Assembly: GCF_000757845.1 (NCBI RefSeq)
Contig: NZ_CP007753.1
Coordinates: 930,001-994,000, forward strand
Source: Prochlorococcus sp. MIT 0604
GTDB taxonomy: Bacteria; Cyanobacteriota; Cyanobacteriia; PCC-6307; Cyanobiaceae
Length of the DNA: 64,000 nt
Direction: 5' to 3'
Of this stretch, positions 41,701 to 49,065 are shown in pieces; positions within the stretch are counted from its first letter, which is position 1; each line of letters starts with the position of its first letter. A program made the translations under genes and the position numbers. Under the pieces are notes generated by a model. It searched no databases, was not told where the DNA came from, and worked only from the letters and a program-made list of their open reading frames with translations.

Positions 41701-41751
41701 TCAAGTGTTTCCTTGTTTCCACTGAAATAAATCAATTCCTCCTACACACAT
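41701..41751 (-). CDS. Candidate 16-aa peptide upstream of a terminator
   Basis: Reverse-strand ATG at 41751: MCVGGIDLFQWKQGNT then TGA, ending 14 bp before the terminator stem at 41654-41687. A Trp/Gln-rich short peptide with a single Cys. Very short, so coding status is uncertain, but the transcript is plausible because of the terminator. Confidence 0.35.
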   Translation of the reverse strand: MCVGGIDLFQWKQGNT

Positions 41752-41828
41752 ACCTAATATCACACCTATATTCAAAATATGTAATGCTTAATGGACCTCT
41801 ATCTTAACTGTCACATGGGAAAAAATAT

Positions 41829-41931
41829 AAAAAAGTACTCAAACATCTAGGTCGAGTACTTTTAAAGTTATCAGAAAAAAGTGTGTGAGGAGTTTCTGAT
41901 GTATATAATCTACTCCGTAGATAATTTAAAA
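41829..41931 (-). ncRNA. Yfr1-like small RNA candidate
   Basis: The reverse strand contains ACTCCTCACACAC (plus 41881-41893), the CA-rich core of the sRNA Yfr1, in a 17-nt loop closed by ATCAGAA/TTCTGAT (7 bp). Upstream is a stem-loop ATCTAC-GGA-GTAGAT (41908-41922), downstream a terminator AAAAGTACTC/GAGTACTTTT (41831-41863) with a T run. A possible -10 TATACT lies at 41938-41943. As I recall, Yfr1 normally lies between guaB and trxA, and neither is here, so this is Yfr1-like. On the plus strand the same sequence would be complementary to Yfr1 and precede a 17-codon frame (41899-41952). Confidence 0.5.
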
Positions 41932-41974
41932 CGCTACAGTATAAATCACTAATTATTTAAATCTTTGAGAAAAA

Positions 41975-42163
41975 TTGGGCGTTGATGAAAAAAATAATCA
42001 AAAAAATAAAAAATTAATGAAAAGCATTTACAAAAAAATCATTTTTATTATTTCGGCAATTGCTCTTTTTTCAGTAATAGTGTGTGTTGTCAAATATTCG
42101 CTTACTTATATTGAAAGTAATCCGGAAAAATACTTACCTACACAAAAGTTAGACAAAAATTAA
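41975..42163 (+). CDS. Small single-span membrane protein, 62 aa or less
   Basis: TTG at 41975 opens MGVDEKNNQKNKKLMKSIYK; an internal ATG at 42017 would give 48 residues. A membrane helix follows (IIFIISAIALFSVIVCVV), then a polar end. The start is uncertain. Function unknown. Confidence 0.45.
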   Translation: MGVDEKNNQKNKKLMKSIYKKIIFIISAIALFSVIVCVVKYSLTYIESNPEKYLPTQKLDKN

Positions 42164-42228
42164 GTATAAATTCACTTCAAAAAATCTTTAAAGTGTCTTA
42201 AATATGTTATGCATAGACAGCTTGAGTC

Positions 42229-42372
42229 ATGAAAATCAAAAATCCTTCAGTTCTTAATCAGCATTATATTCACTTAAGTCAATTCAAAAATAAGCATAAA
42301 TATCAAATACTTGAGAATTACTGGAAGAAAAGAAAGAAAGAATGTGAAAAAAATCTTTCAAAATTTTGCTAA
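42229..42372 (+). CDS. Small basic protein, 47 aa
   Basis: ATG frame MKIKNPSVLNQHYIHLSQFK then KNKHKYQILENYWKKRKKEC. Very basic and His/Tyr-rich, ending in Cys. Possibly nucleic acid-binding; no family known. The stop is 9 bp before the next ATG. Confidence 0.5.
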   Translation: MKIKNPSVLNQHYIHLSQFKNKHKYQILENYWKKRKKECEKNLSKFC

Positions 42373-42381
42373 CAGATAATT

Positions 42382-42630
42382 ATGAATTTTATTTTTTCTT
42401 TTTTATTAGCATCTGTGATGTGGGTACAAGTTCCACAATGGGAAGCTGACTGGTCAAAATGTGCTGTAGATGTTCCCGATTCATCATGTCACTGGTACGT
42501 AGCTGCTCCCGATAATACGTTTGGGAAAGGATTCAATTGGGAAAACGCTCCTTGGTTTGATGCTAATGGATTACAGGATGTAGCTAAAATTGAGAAAGAA
42601 TCTGTAGTAGAAAAACTTCAAAATAACTAA
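42382..42630 (+). CDS. Secreted Trp-rich protein, 82 aa
   Basis: Hydrophobic N-terminus MNFIFSFLLASVMWVQVPQW then the mature WEADWSKCAVDVPDSSCHWY with two Cys nine residues apart and many tryptophans, FGKGFNWENAPWFDANGLQD and an acidic tail. The Cys pair could be a disulfide. Function unknown. Confidence 0.6.
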   Translation: MNFIFSFLLASVMWVQVPQWEADWSKCAVDVPDSSCHWYVAAPDNTFGKGFNWENAPWFDANGLQDVAKIEKESVVEKLQNN

Positions 42631-42712
42631 AGTTTCTATTTCATCAATTAACTTTTAAAAGTATTTAAATCTAGTTGCTTAGTGGTTAACTTTTGATTAA
42701 TTAAAAATTTTT

Positions 42713-42859
42713 ATGCGTTTCAAAGTAAGTCTCCTAAAAAATGGAAAGGAATTTGATGAAGTTGTTATAGCTAATAATAAAAAAGAGGCTATAGAAGTAG
42801 CTTTAAAAAACAATCCAGAAGCTCAAGCATTAAACTCTGATTGGACATTTAAGATTTAA
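42713..42859 (+). CDS. Small soluble protein, 48 aa
   Basis: ATG frame MRFKVSLLKNGKEFDEVVIA, NNKKEAIEVALKNNPEAQAL, ending SDWTFKI. A beta-strand then helix pattern, resembling small conserved proteins of marine cyanobacteria and their phages. Stop abuts that of znuB. Confidence 0.6.
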   Translation: MRFKVSLLKNGKEFDEVVIANNKKEAIEVALKNNPEAQALNSDWTFKI

Positions 42860-43645
42860 TTATTTACGAAGCTTAGGAATCAAAAGAGATGCGACACAAA
42901 TAACACTAATTGCAGGTCCAGGCGACAAATTAAAGACTATAGAGAGAATAAAGCCCAGAAGTGAGATGCATAATCCAAAAAATGAAGACCTCATCATTGC
43001 AATTCTTAAGCTATGAGCGTTATTTAGCCCTAACAGAGTTGGGGTAGAAAGAAGAGCAATAACAAGAATTACTCCCACTGCTGACATTGAACTAACAATT
43101 ACTAATGCCGTCGTAAAACTCAAAGCAAGATTTAATAAAGAAACATTTATACCACTCGCGGATGCACCTTCTGGATCCAATCCCACATAAACAACCTTTT
43201 CATATCCAAAAGTCATTAAAAGTATAAATACTAAAAAAGCAATTATTGTTCTAAGTAAATCTCCAAAATTTGCTGTCAATAAATCGCCAAATAATACTGC
43301 CTCCAAATCAATCCTTATTCCGAGCAAAGGGATTATAAGGACCCCAAACCCAAGCATTCCAGCGAGAATAGTATTCATAACTGCTTCATAATTTTCACTT
43401 TTTCTATTAGTTAAACTTTCCGCAATTACTGAGCCCAGAAGACCACTTATAACACCACCAATTGAGGGGTGAATTCCAAGAGCTAATGCAAGAGCAAGTC
43501 CAGGCAACACACAATGAGAGATTAAATTAACTTGTAATAATCTCTTATGAGTTATTAATACAGTTCCCATAGCTGGACATAAAATCCCGGAGAATATAGT
43601 TATTATTAATGGAACCAGCCACCAGTTGTTATTAATAAAAGACAT
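42860..43645 (-). CDS. znuB: Zinc ABC transporter permease
   Basis: A 261-residue ABC-3 family permease with about eight spans. GILCPAMGTVLITHKRLLQV, the SHCVLPGLALALALG region and LLSTPTLLGLNNAHSLRIAM are typical of ZnuB/MntB. It imports zinc (assigned from the neighbouring zur and znuA) across the plasma membrane. It is separated from znuC by the opposite-strand zur gene, so the usual znuCB operon is interrupted. The start lies 17 bp from the zur start on the other strand. Confidence 0.88.
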   Translation of the reverse strand: MSFINNNWWLVPLIITIFSGILCPAMGTVLITHKRLLQVNLISHCVLPGLALALALGIHPSIGGVISGLLGSVIAESLTNRKSENYEAVMNTILAGMLGFGVLIIPLLGIRIDLEAVLFGDLLTANFGDLLRTIIAFLVFILLMTFGYEKVVYVGLDPEGASASGINVSLLNLALSFTTALVIVSSMSAVGVILVIALLSTPTLLGLNNAHSLRIAMMRSSFFGLCISLLGFILSIVFNLSPGPAISVICVASLLIPKLRK

Positions 43646-43662
43646 TATTCGAATGATTCGGT

Positions 43663-44097
43663 ATGATCAAAAATACGGGACAAAAAAAGATTTTGGAAAC
43701 AATGGTAACTAAGTCTGACATTACCAAAAGACAAGAACAACTTCTTGAAGAACTTAATAAATGCGAGGATGAATTGACTGGTCAAGAGTTGCATAGAAAA
43801 TTGATAGAAAGAGGAAAGTCTATGGGACTGACGACTGTTTACAGGAATCTTCAAGTTCTGATAAAGCATGGCTTAATACGTTCTAGACATCTCCCAACTG
43901 GAGAGGTTTTGTACACTCCCGTAGATAGAGATATTCATCATTTGACCTGTGTTCAATGTGGTGAGACATCAAAAATGGAAGGATGCCCAGTAAAAGATAT
44001 TCATACACCCAAAACAAATCCAAAGAAATTCCAATTGTTGTTTCATACCCTCGAGTATTTCGGGCTTTGCCAAAACTGTTATCAAGCTCAGAATTAA
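43663..44097 (+). CDS. zur: Zinc uptake regulator, Fur family
   Basis: A 144-residue Fur-family protein: winged-helix region LTGQELHRKLIERGKSMGLTT and VYRNLQVLIKHGLIR, then HHLTCVQCGETSKMEGCPV and YFGLCQNCYQAQN, two CxxC pairs for structural zinc. Zur in cyanobacteria represses zinc-uptake genes when zinc is sufficient. Assignment as Zur comes from its position among znu genes. ATG at 43663; a second ATG at 43702 is possible. It lies antisense between znuB and znuC, 13 bp from the znuC stop. Confidence 0.85.
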   Translation: MIKNTGQKKILETMVTKSDITKRQEQLLEELNKCEDELTGQELHRKLIERGKSMGLTTVYRNLQVLIKHGLIRSRHLPTGEVLYTPVDRDIHHLTCVQCGETSKMEGCPVKDIHTPKTNPKKFQLLFHTLEYFGLCQNCYQAQN

Positions 44098-44110
44098 AAA
44101 GGAACATTCT

Positions 44111-44881
44111 CTAATCACAGAAATTATTTTCGTTTATAGAGCTAATGTTTATTGCCTCTAATTTATCTTTTATTTGACCAGGACTACCAACTGCCAAAAC
44201 ACTTTTATCAAGAACGATTACTTGATCATAGTTATTTAAAGAATCGCCCCAATCATGGCTACTTACGAGCAAAGAAAGTCCAGCATCCGCAAGTTGTCGA
44301 ACAATTTTAAGAAAATCCTCCTTTGCAGGTGGGTCCAAAGCTGCACAAGGTTCATCTAAAAGAAATATTTTTGCTGGAGACATAAGAGTTTTTGCTAATA
44401 GAGCTCTTTGCTGCTGTCCTCCTGAAAGAGAATCGAGTCTTCTATTAGCCAAACTTGCAATGCCTACTCTCTGCATTGTCGCCTCTAATTCACAACATTT
44501 ATTAATCCAAGAATTAGGATATGCTAGAAGAGTCTTAATTTGAAATGGGTTATTACTTCTTGATTTTGAATACTTTATTTGACCAAGAGATACCAATTTT
44601 TCAACTGTAATGGGGAACTTCCAATTCATAGAACTTCTTTGAGGCATAAGTGCCACAAGAGCTCTAGATCTATATAAATTTTCACCGTCAATTTTTATTT
44701 CGCCTTTATCTGGAGTATTTTGTCCTTGCAAAATTCTCAAAAGAGTTGATTTACCTGCGCCGTTTGGGCCAACTAACGCTGTTAGAGTTCCAGGTTTAAT
44801 CTCAATAGATACCTTATTCAAAACTGGCTTACTTTTTTTTGCGTATGCAAAGGTTAAATTTTCAGCGACTAAAGTAGCCAT
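44111..44881 (-). CDS. znuC: Zinc ABC transporter ATP-binding protein
   Basis: A 256-residue ABC ATPase with Walker A GPNGAGKST, signature LSGGQQQRALLAKTL, Walker B FLLDEPCAALDP and a switch His in SSHDWGD. It pairs with znuB and znuA. It is divergent from znuA over a 136-bp region that holds a Zur-type palindrome and a second inverted repeat. If transcription runs through, its RNA is antisense to zur. Confidence 0.9.
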   Translation of the reverse strand: MATLVAENLTFAYAKKSKPVLNKVSIEIKPGTLTALVGPNGAGKSTLLRILQGQNTPDKGEIKIDGENLYRSRALVALMPQRSSMNWKFPITVEKLVSLGQIKYSKSRSNNPFQIKTLLAYPNSWINKCCELEATMQRVGIASLANRRLDSLSGGQQQRALLAKTLMSPAKIFLLDEPCAALDPPAKEDFLKIVRQLADAGLSLLVSSHDWGDSLNNYDQVIVLDKSVLAVGSPGQIKDKLEAINISSINENNFCD

Positions 44882-44919
44882 TAATTAATTGTTTAAAATA
44901 GTCACTTTACAAGCTTACC

Positions 44920-44942
44920 AATAATACAAGTTGCGTATTATT
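44920..44942. promoter_or_regulatory. Inverted repeat upstream of znuC
   Basis: AATAATAC (44920-44927) and GTATTATT (44935-44942) are perfect inverted repeats with a 7-nt spacer, 39 bp before the znuC start. A possible second operator for the znuC side; not a classic Zur box. Confidence 0.4.
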
Positions 44943-44952
44943 TTCATAACAT

Positions 44953-44997
44953 TTGATACCTTCACTTGTCAGGTATAATGAAAATGATTATCATTTT
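44953..44997 (+). promoter_or_regulatory. znuA promoter with Zur/Fur-type operator
   Basis: TTGATA (44953-44958), a 15-nt spacer and TATAAT (44974-44979) form a good promoter toward znuA. The perfect palindrome AAAATGAT-T-ATCATTTT (44981-44997) lies right after the -10 box, over the expected start of transcription, where a repressor would block it. It matches the Fur/Zur box style (AATGATAATCATT core). Confidence 0.75.
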
Positions 44998-45017
44998 TAG
45001 GTATTTAATTATTTTTC

Positions 45018-46559
45018 ATGTCAATTTTTAAAAGACTCCTAACAAATAAAAAAGGTTCGAGTAAGTCATTTATTAAAAATTCCGTAATCGCTGGAACGAT
45101 TATATTTTCTGGTTTTGGGCAGGATGTTATGGCTAAAGGAAAGTCATATATAGCAGTAGAGCCACTAGTTTGTGATTTAGTTAAATCAATTGCATTACCA
45201 TCTGACGAAGTTACATGCTTAGTAGATAGAAAACAAGATGTTCATGACTTGAAGATCAATCCAAGGCAAGCTCAATTACTAAATAGAGCAGATAAAGTAT
45301 TTACTCTTGGTAAAGAAATGACTCCAAGTATGAGAAATTGGGAAAATAAAAAGAATACTGTTGTTGTAGGTGTTAGTGCAATAGACGTAGATGATCATTC
45401 TGATCATGGAGGTCATGATGATCATTCAGACCATGGAGGACATGACGATCATTCTGAACATTCAGCTAAAGTAGATGATCATTCTGATCATGCAGGTCAT
45501 GATGATCATTCAGACCATGGAGGACATGATGATCATGCTGAAGGTGCTTTCGAATGGGCAGGAAAATTTCAACTTTCTAAGGGTTCTTACAAATGGTCAT
45601 TTGAAAAAGTCGATGGCGAATATGCAGATCCTGCAATGAAGATGGTAATTCTCAAATCTAATGACATAGAAGGGTCTGAAGATTTAGCCAAAGAATTATT
45701 AGGATCTAAAGACTCAATAAGCAGAAAAAATGATGGTATTTTGATAGCAAGTAATAAAGCTTTTGTTCTTAACTTTGATCAAAGAAAAGAAAGTACTGTT
45801 TTTAACGTGGATATCAAAGAGGATGGTCAATATATATTTTTTACTGAACACATGCCTTTTGAGTTTGAAGCAACTCAACACTTTTTTAAAGACGTTTCAA
45901 ATAGTGATGTAGAACCAATAGCACAAGTTCCAGACGAAGGAGAGGGGCATCATCATCATGATCATGGAGGTCTAGATCCACATGTATGGCATGATCCGCA
46001 TAACATCATAAAAATGGGAGATCTTATAAGCAAAAGTTTAAAGAAAGATATTTCAGTTTTTAATAGAGGTGACAGAAAACTAATTAATGAAAGATTCGAA
46101 AAAGCTGATTCTCTCTTAGAAGGCTTAGATAGTTGGATAGTCGAACAAGTAAGCTCTATTCCTGAGGAAAACAGAGTAATTGTCTCTAAACACAAAGCAA
46201 TGGAATACTACGGGGATGCATTTGGTTTTGAGACCATTAGTTTACTTGACTTTCTTGGAGACTCCTCAAGCTTAAGGCCAGACAACATAAGTTCTACTTT
46301 AAAAATGTTAGATGAAGAGAAAGTTCAGGCAATATTTCCTGAACAAATTCCAGCATCTAAGTTATTAAGGAACTTAAGTAGACAAAGTTCGGTTCCTTTA
46401 GCTTCTAATCAAATATTCGTTGATGGATTGATGATGGATGGTAATACGGTTTCAGTAGCTGTTCACAATACTTGTACAATTGTTGATTCATTAGGTGGAA
46501 GCTGTGATAAAGAATCTGGCTCCAATCTTGAGTCTGAATGGTACAAACTTTCAGATTAA
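45018..46559 (+). CDS. znuA: Zinc-binding periplasmic protein with His-rich loop and inserted domain
   Basis: A 513-residue ZnuA-type binding protein (usual length near 300). N-terminal export segment (about residues 20-40), then the first lobe with His76 in DVHDLKINPRQ, a His/Asp-rich loop at 125-176 (DHSDHGGHDDHS repeated), an inserted domain at about 178-305 starting FEWAG, a HHHHDHGG stretch (311-318), LDPHVWHDPHN and the second lobe with SKHKAMEYYGDAFGF. The inserted domain resembles that of the adjacent GTPase. Zinc import is inferred from neighbours. Confidence 0.9.
   Translation: MSIFKRLLTNKKGSSKSFIKNSVIAGTIIFSGFGQDVMAKGKSYIAVEPLVCDLVKSIALPSDEVTCLVDRKQDVHDLKINPRQAQLLNRADKVFTLGKEMTPSMRNWENKKNTVVVGVSAIDVDDHSDHGGHDDHSDHGGHDDHSEHSAKVDDHSDHAGHDDHSDHGGHDDHAEGAFEWAGKFQLSKGSYKWSFEKVDGEYADPAMKMVILKSNDIEGSEDLAKELLGSKDSISRKNDGILIASNKAFVLNFDQRKESTVFNVDIKEDGQYIFFTEHMPFEFEATQHFFKDVSNSDVEPIAQVPDEGEGHHHHDHGGLDPHVWHDPHNIIKMGDLISKSLKKDISVFNRGDRKLINERFEKADSLLEGLDSWIVEQVSSIPEENRVIVSKHKAMEYYGDAFGFETISLLDFLGDSSSLRPDNISSTLKMLDEEKVQAIFPEQIPASKLLRNLSRQSSVPLASNQIFVDGLMMDGNTVSVAVHNTCTIVDSLGGSCDKESGSNLESEWYKLSD
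45394..45543 (+). repeat. Imperfect tandem repeats encoding the His/Asp-rich loop
   Basis: Units of about 24 bp (GATCATTCTGATCATGGAGG and variants) recur several times and encode DDHSDHGGH-type repeats. Such loops bind zinc in ZnuA proteins. The DNA-level similarity suggests slippage-prone expansion. Confidence 0.85.
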
Positions 46560-46636
46560 ATTTTTCTAATAAAAACGGTTTTCATTTCTTATTATTACTA
46601 TTATTAAACTATTGTTTATTTAGCAAAAATCAGTAA

Positions 46637-47986
46637 ATGAGCATCAAAGATAAAGTTCCCGTAACCATCCTCACTGGATTCTTAGGTTCAGGGAAGACTA
46701 CTTTGCTTAATAGAATTTTAAGTGAAGAGCACGGAAAAAGAATAGCCGTAATTGAGAATGAATACGGTGAAGTAGGTATAGATCAAGGGCTCGTAATTAA
46801 TGCCGATGAAGAAGTGTTTGAGATGTCAAACGGGTGCATTTGTTGTACTGTTCGCGGTGATTTAATAAGAGTCCTTGGCAACCTAATGAAAAGAAGAGAT
46901 AAGTTTGACTATGTTTTAGTAGAAACGACAGGATTAGCAGATCCGGGACCAGTTGCTCAGACATTTTTCATGGATGAGGAGATAAGTTCTGAATTCACTC
47001 TTGATGGAATTGTAACTTTAGTTGATGCTGCCCACATTGATCAGCAGCTAGGCAGGAGTGATGAAAGTTCAGAACAAGTGGCATTTGCAGATGTTCTAGT
47101 CCTTAATAAAACTGATTTGGTCTCTGATGATGCACTAGATACTCTTGAATCGAGATTGAGAGATATGAACCGAATGACCCGAATTATTAGAGCCGAGAAT
47201 GCCAAAGTACCAATTGAAACAGTCTTAAATCTAAGTGCATTTGATCTTGATCAGATCCTTAAACGCAGGCCAACATTCCTTGAACCAGAATATCCTTTTG
47301 AATGGACAGGTATTTATGATCTTGATGCAGGTAAATATGAATTAATGCTAGAAGAAGGACCCGATCCAGAAATGTCATTAGTAGCCCTCGCTAACCAAGG
47401 AGAGAGTGAAGACGAACTTAAAGATGGTGCTGAATTCTCAGTGAGACTTTATGCAGAAAAAGCTAATAGTTTAGATCCTGGAAATACCATCCCATATGGA
47501 GAACATATAAATCTCAAATTGGAGGATAAAGGAAATAAATCCTTCATCCTTAACATAGAAAAACCAACAAAAATAGGTTTGTTTACACAGCACACCGCTG
47601 AAGAATTCAATATGAAAGTCATTAAAAGTGACGAAAATAAAGAGATTCCATTCAATACTGAAAGATTCTGGCAAGCAGAGCACGAACATGATGATGAAGT
47701 AGGCTCAATTGCTATTGAGCGTTTTGGAGATGTTGACCCAGAAAAACTAAATACTTGGATGGGTAGACTCCTATCAGAAAAAGGAGTGGATATATTCAGA
47801 ACTAAAGGTTTCATAAGTTACTCAGGTAACCCAAGGAGAATAGTTTTCCAAGGAGTTCACATGTTATTTACTGCACAACCTGATAAAGAATGGGGTAACG
47901 AACCTCGTAGAAATCAACTTGTTTTTATCGGTAGAAATTTAAATGAGAAAGAGATGCAAGAAGGCTTTGATAAATGCCTGATATAG
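46637..47986 (+). CDS. COG0523 (CobW-family) zinc-associated GTPase with inserted domain
   Basis: A 449-residue G3E GTPase: Walker A GFLGSGKTT (14-22), the metal-binding CICC at 67-70, NKTD (157-160), and a C-terminal CobW_C-type region (about 357-449) with RTKGFISYSGNPRRIVFQGV. Between them (221-352) sits an inserted domain starting FEWTG and ending near HEHDDE (349-354). Typical COG0523 proteins are about 320-400 residues and lack this insert. Such GTPases deliver metals to client proteins; zinc is inferred from the operon. Gap from znuA is 77 bp. Confidence 0.85.
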   Translation: MSIKDKVPVTILTGFLGSGKTTLLNRILSEEHGKRIAVIENEYGEVGIDQGLVINADEEVFEMSNGCICCTVRGDLIRVLGNLMKRRDKFDYVLVETTGLADPGPVAQTFFMDEEISSEFTLDGIVTLVDAAHIDQQLGRSDESSEQVAFADVLVLNKTDLVSDDALDTLESRLRDMNRMTRIIRAENAKVPIETVLNLSAFDLDQILKRRPTFLEPEYPFEWTGIYDLDAGKYELMLEEGPDPEMSLVALANQGESEDELKDGAEFSVRLYAEKANSLDPGNTIPYGEHINLKLEDKGNKSFILNIEKPTKIGLFTQHTAEEFNMKVIKSDENKEIPFNTERFWQAEHEHDDEVGSIAIERFGDVDPEKLNTWMGRLLSEKGVDIFRTKGFISYSGNPRRIVFQGVHMLFTAQPDKEWGNEPRRNQLVFIGRNLNEKEMQEGFDKCLI

Positions 47987-49047
47987 AACCATTTAGCCCA
48001 AGAGGCATGTTCCATGAAGGATGGACTGCTGAAGTTAACGATTACGCCATAGCATGTGGCTGGGCTCTTAAAGGAAAACAATTTATTGTTGGCGACGTGG
48101 CAGGAGGTATTTTTGCGTTCGAAGGAGATACTGGAAAAATCATTTGGAAAAAAGAAAATACACACTCCGGTGGTCTACTAGCTATGGCAATTCATCCAGA
48201 GGGTGAAATTTTTGCAACATCAGGTCAGGATGGGAATGTTCAAATTTGCAATTGCTACGAAGGTAAAGTAATTAAAACGCTTGATCTTGGCAAGGGTTGG
48301 GTAGAACACCTCAAGTTTTCTAATGATGGTTTATTTCTAGCGATAGCTTCCTCAAAAAAAGTATACGTTTTTAATGAAATTGGAGAAGAGAAATGGATCT
48401 CAGAAGACCATCCAAGCACAGTAAGTGCAATAACATGGTCAAATAAAAATGAGCTGGCAACTGCATGCTACGGCAGAGTGACATTCTTTGACATAGTTAA
48501 TAATAAAACGAATCAAAAACTCGAGTGGCAAGGATCATTGGTCTCTATGGAATTAAGCCCAGATGGAGATATAGTTGCCTGTGGGAGTCAAGACAATTCA
48601 GTTCATTTTTGGAGAAGATCATCAGGAATGGATGCTGAAATGACAGGATACCCTGGAAAACCAAGTCACCTTTCTTTTGATGAAAGCGGAAAATTATTAG
48701 CGACAAGTGGCAGTGAAAGAATCACAGTATGGAGCTTTATAGGGAATGGTCCAGAGGGCACTATGCCAGGAGAGCTATGTCACCATACTGAACCTATTTC
48801 CAGCCTTGCGTTTTCAAATAAAGGTATGCTTGTAGCCTCAGGATCTAGGGATGGTTCCGTTGTCGCAAGTTTCCTCAAAAATGACGGCAATGGTGATCCC
48901 GTTGGGGCTGCATTCGCAGGAGATTTAGTAGGGGCAATATCATGGAGACCTGATGATTGTGCACTTGCAGCAGTCAATGCAAAAGGTGTTGTAAATGTAT
49001 GGAAATTTAAAGTTCGTACTAACCTTTTTTCAAAGGGATTTAAGTAA
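47974..49047 (+). CDS. WD40-repeat protein of the zinc locus
   Basis: A 357-residue beta-propeller with repeated G-x-x-x-ATSGQDGNVQI, VACGSQDNSVHFW and VASGSRDGSVV motifs, about seven blades. The ATG at 47974 overlaps the CobW stop by 13 bp, so it is coupled to the GTPase. No zinc-binding motif is evident; a scaffold for the metal-delivery complex is a reasonable inference. The ending is VNVWKFKVRTN. Confidence 0.8.
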   Translation: MPDIEPFSPRGMFHEGWTAEVNDYAIACGWALKGKQFIVGDVAGGIFAFEGDTGKIIWKKENTHSGGLLAMAIHPEGEIFATSGQDGNVQICNCYEGKVIKTLDLGKGWVEHLKFSNDGLFLAIASSKKVYVFNEIGEEKWISEDHPSTVSAITWSNKNELATACYGRVTFFDIVNNKTNQKLEWQGSLVSMELSPDGDIVACGSQDNSVHFWRRSSGMDAEMTGYPGKPSHLSFDESGKLLATSGSERITVWSFIGNGPEGTMPGELCHHTEPISSLAFSNKGMLVASGSRDGSVVASFLKNDGNGDPVGAAFAGDLVGAISWRPDDCALAAVNAKGVVNVWKFKVRTNLFSKGFK

Positions 49048-49065
49048 AAAGTAGAAATTTATTAA

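Noticed and set aside
45394-45543. Repeats near 45.4 kb as possible non-coding repeat
   Set aside because: They stay in frame and encode the His/Asp-rich loop of ZnuA.
47449-47814. Long reverse frames within the GTPase and WD40 genes
   Set aside because: They are complementary to strongly conserved domains and show no family similarity.
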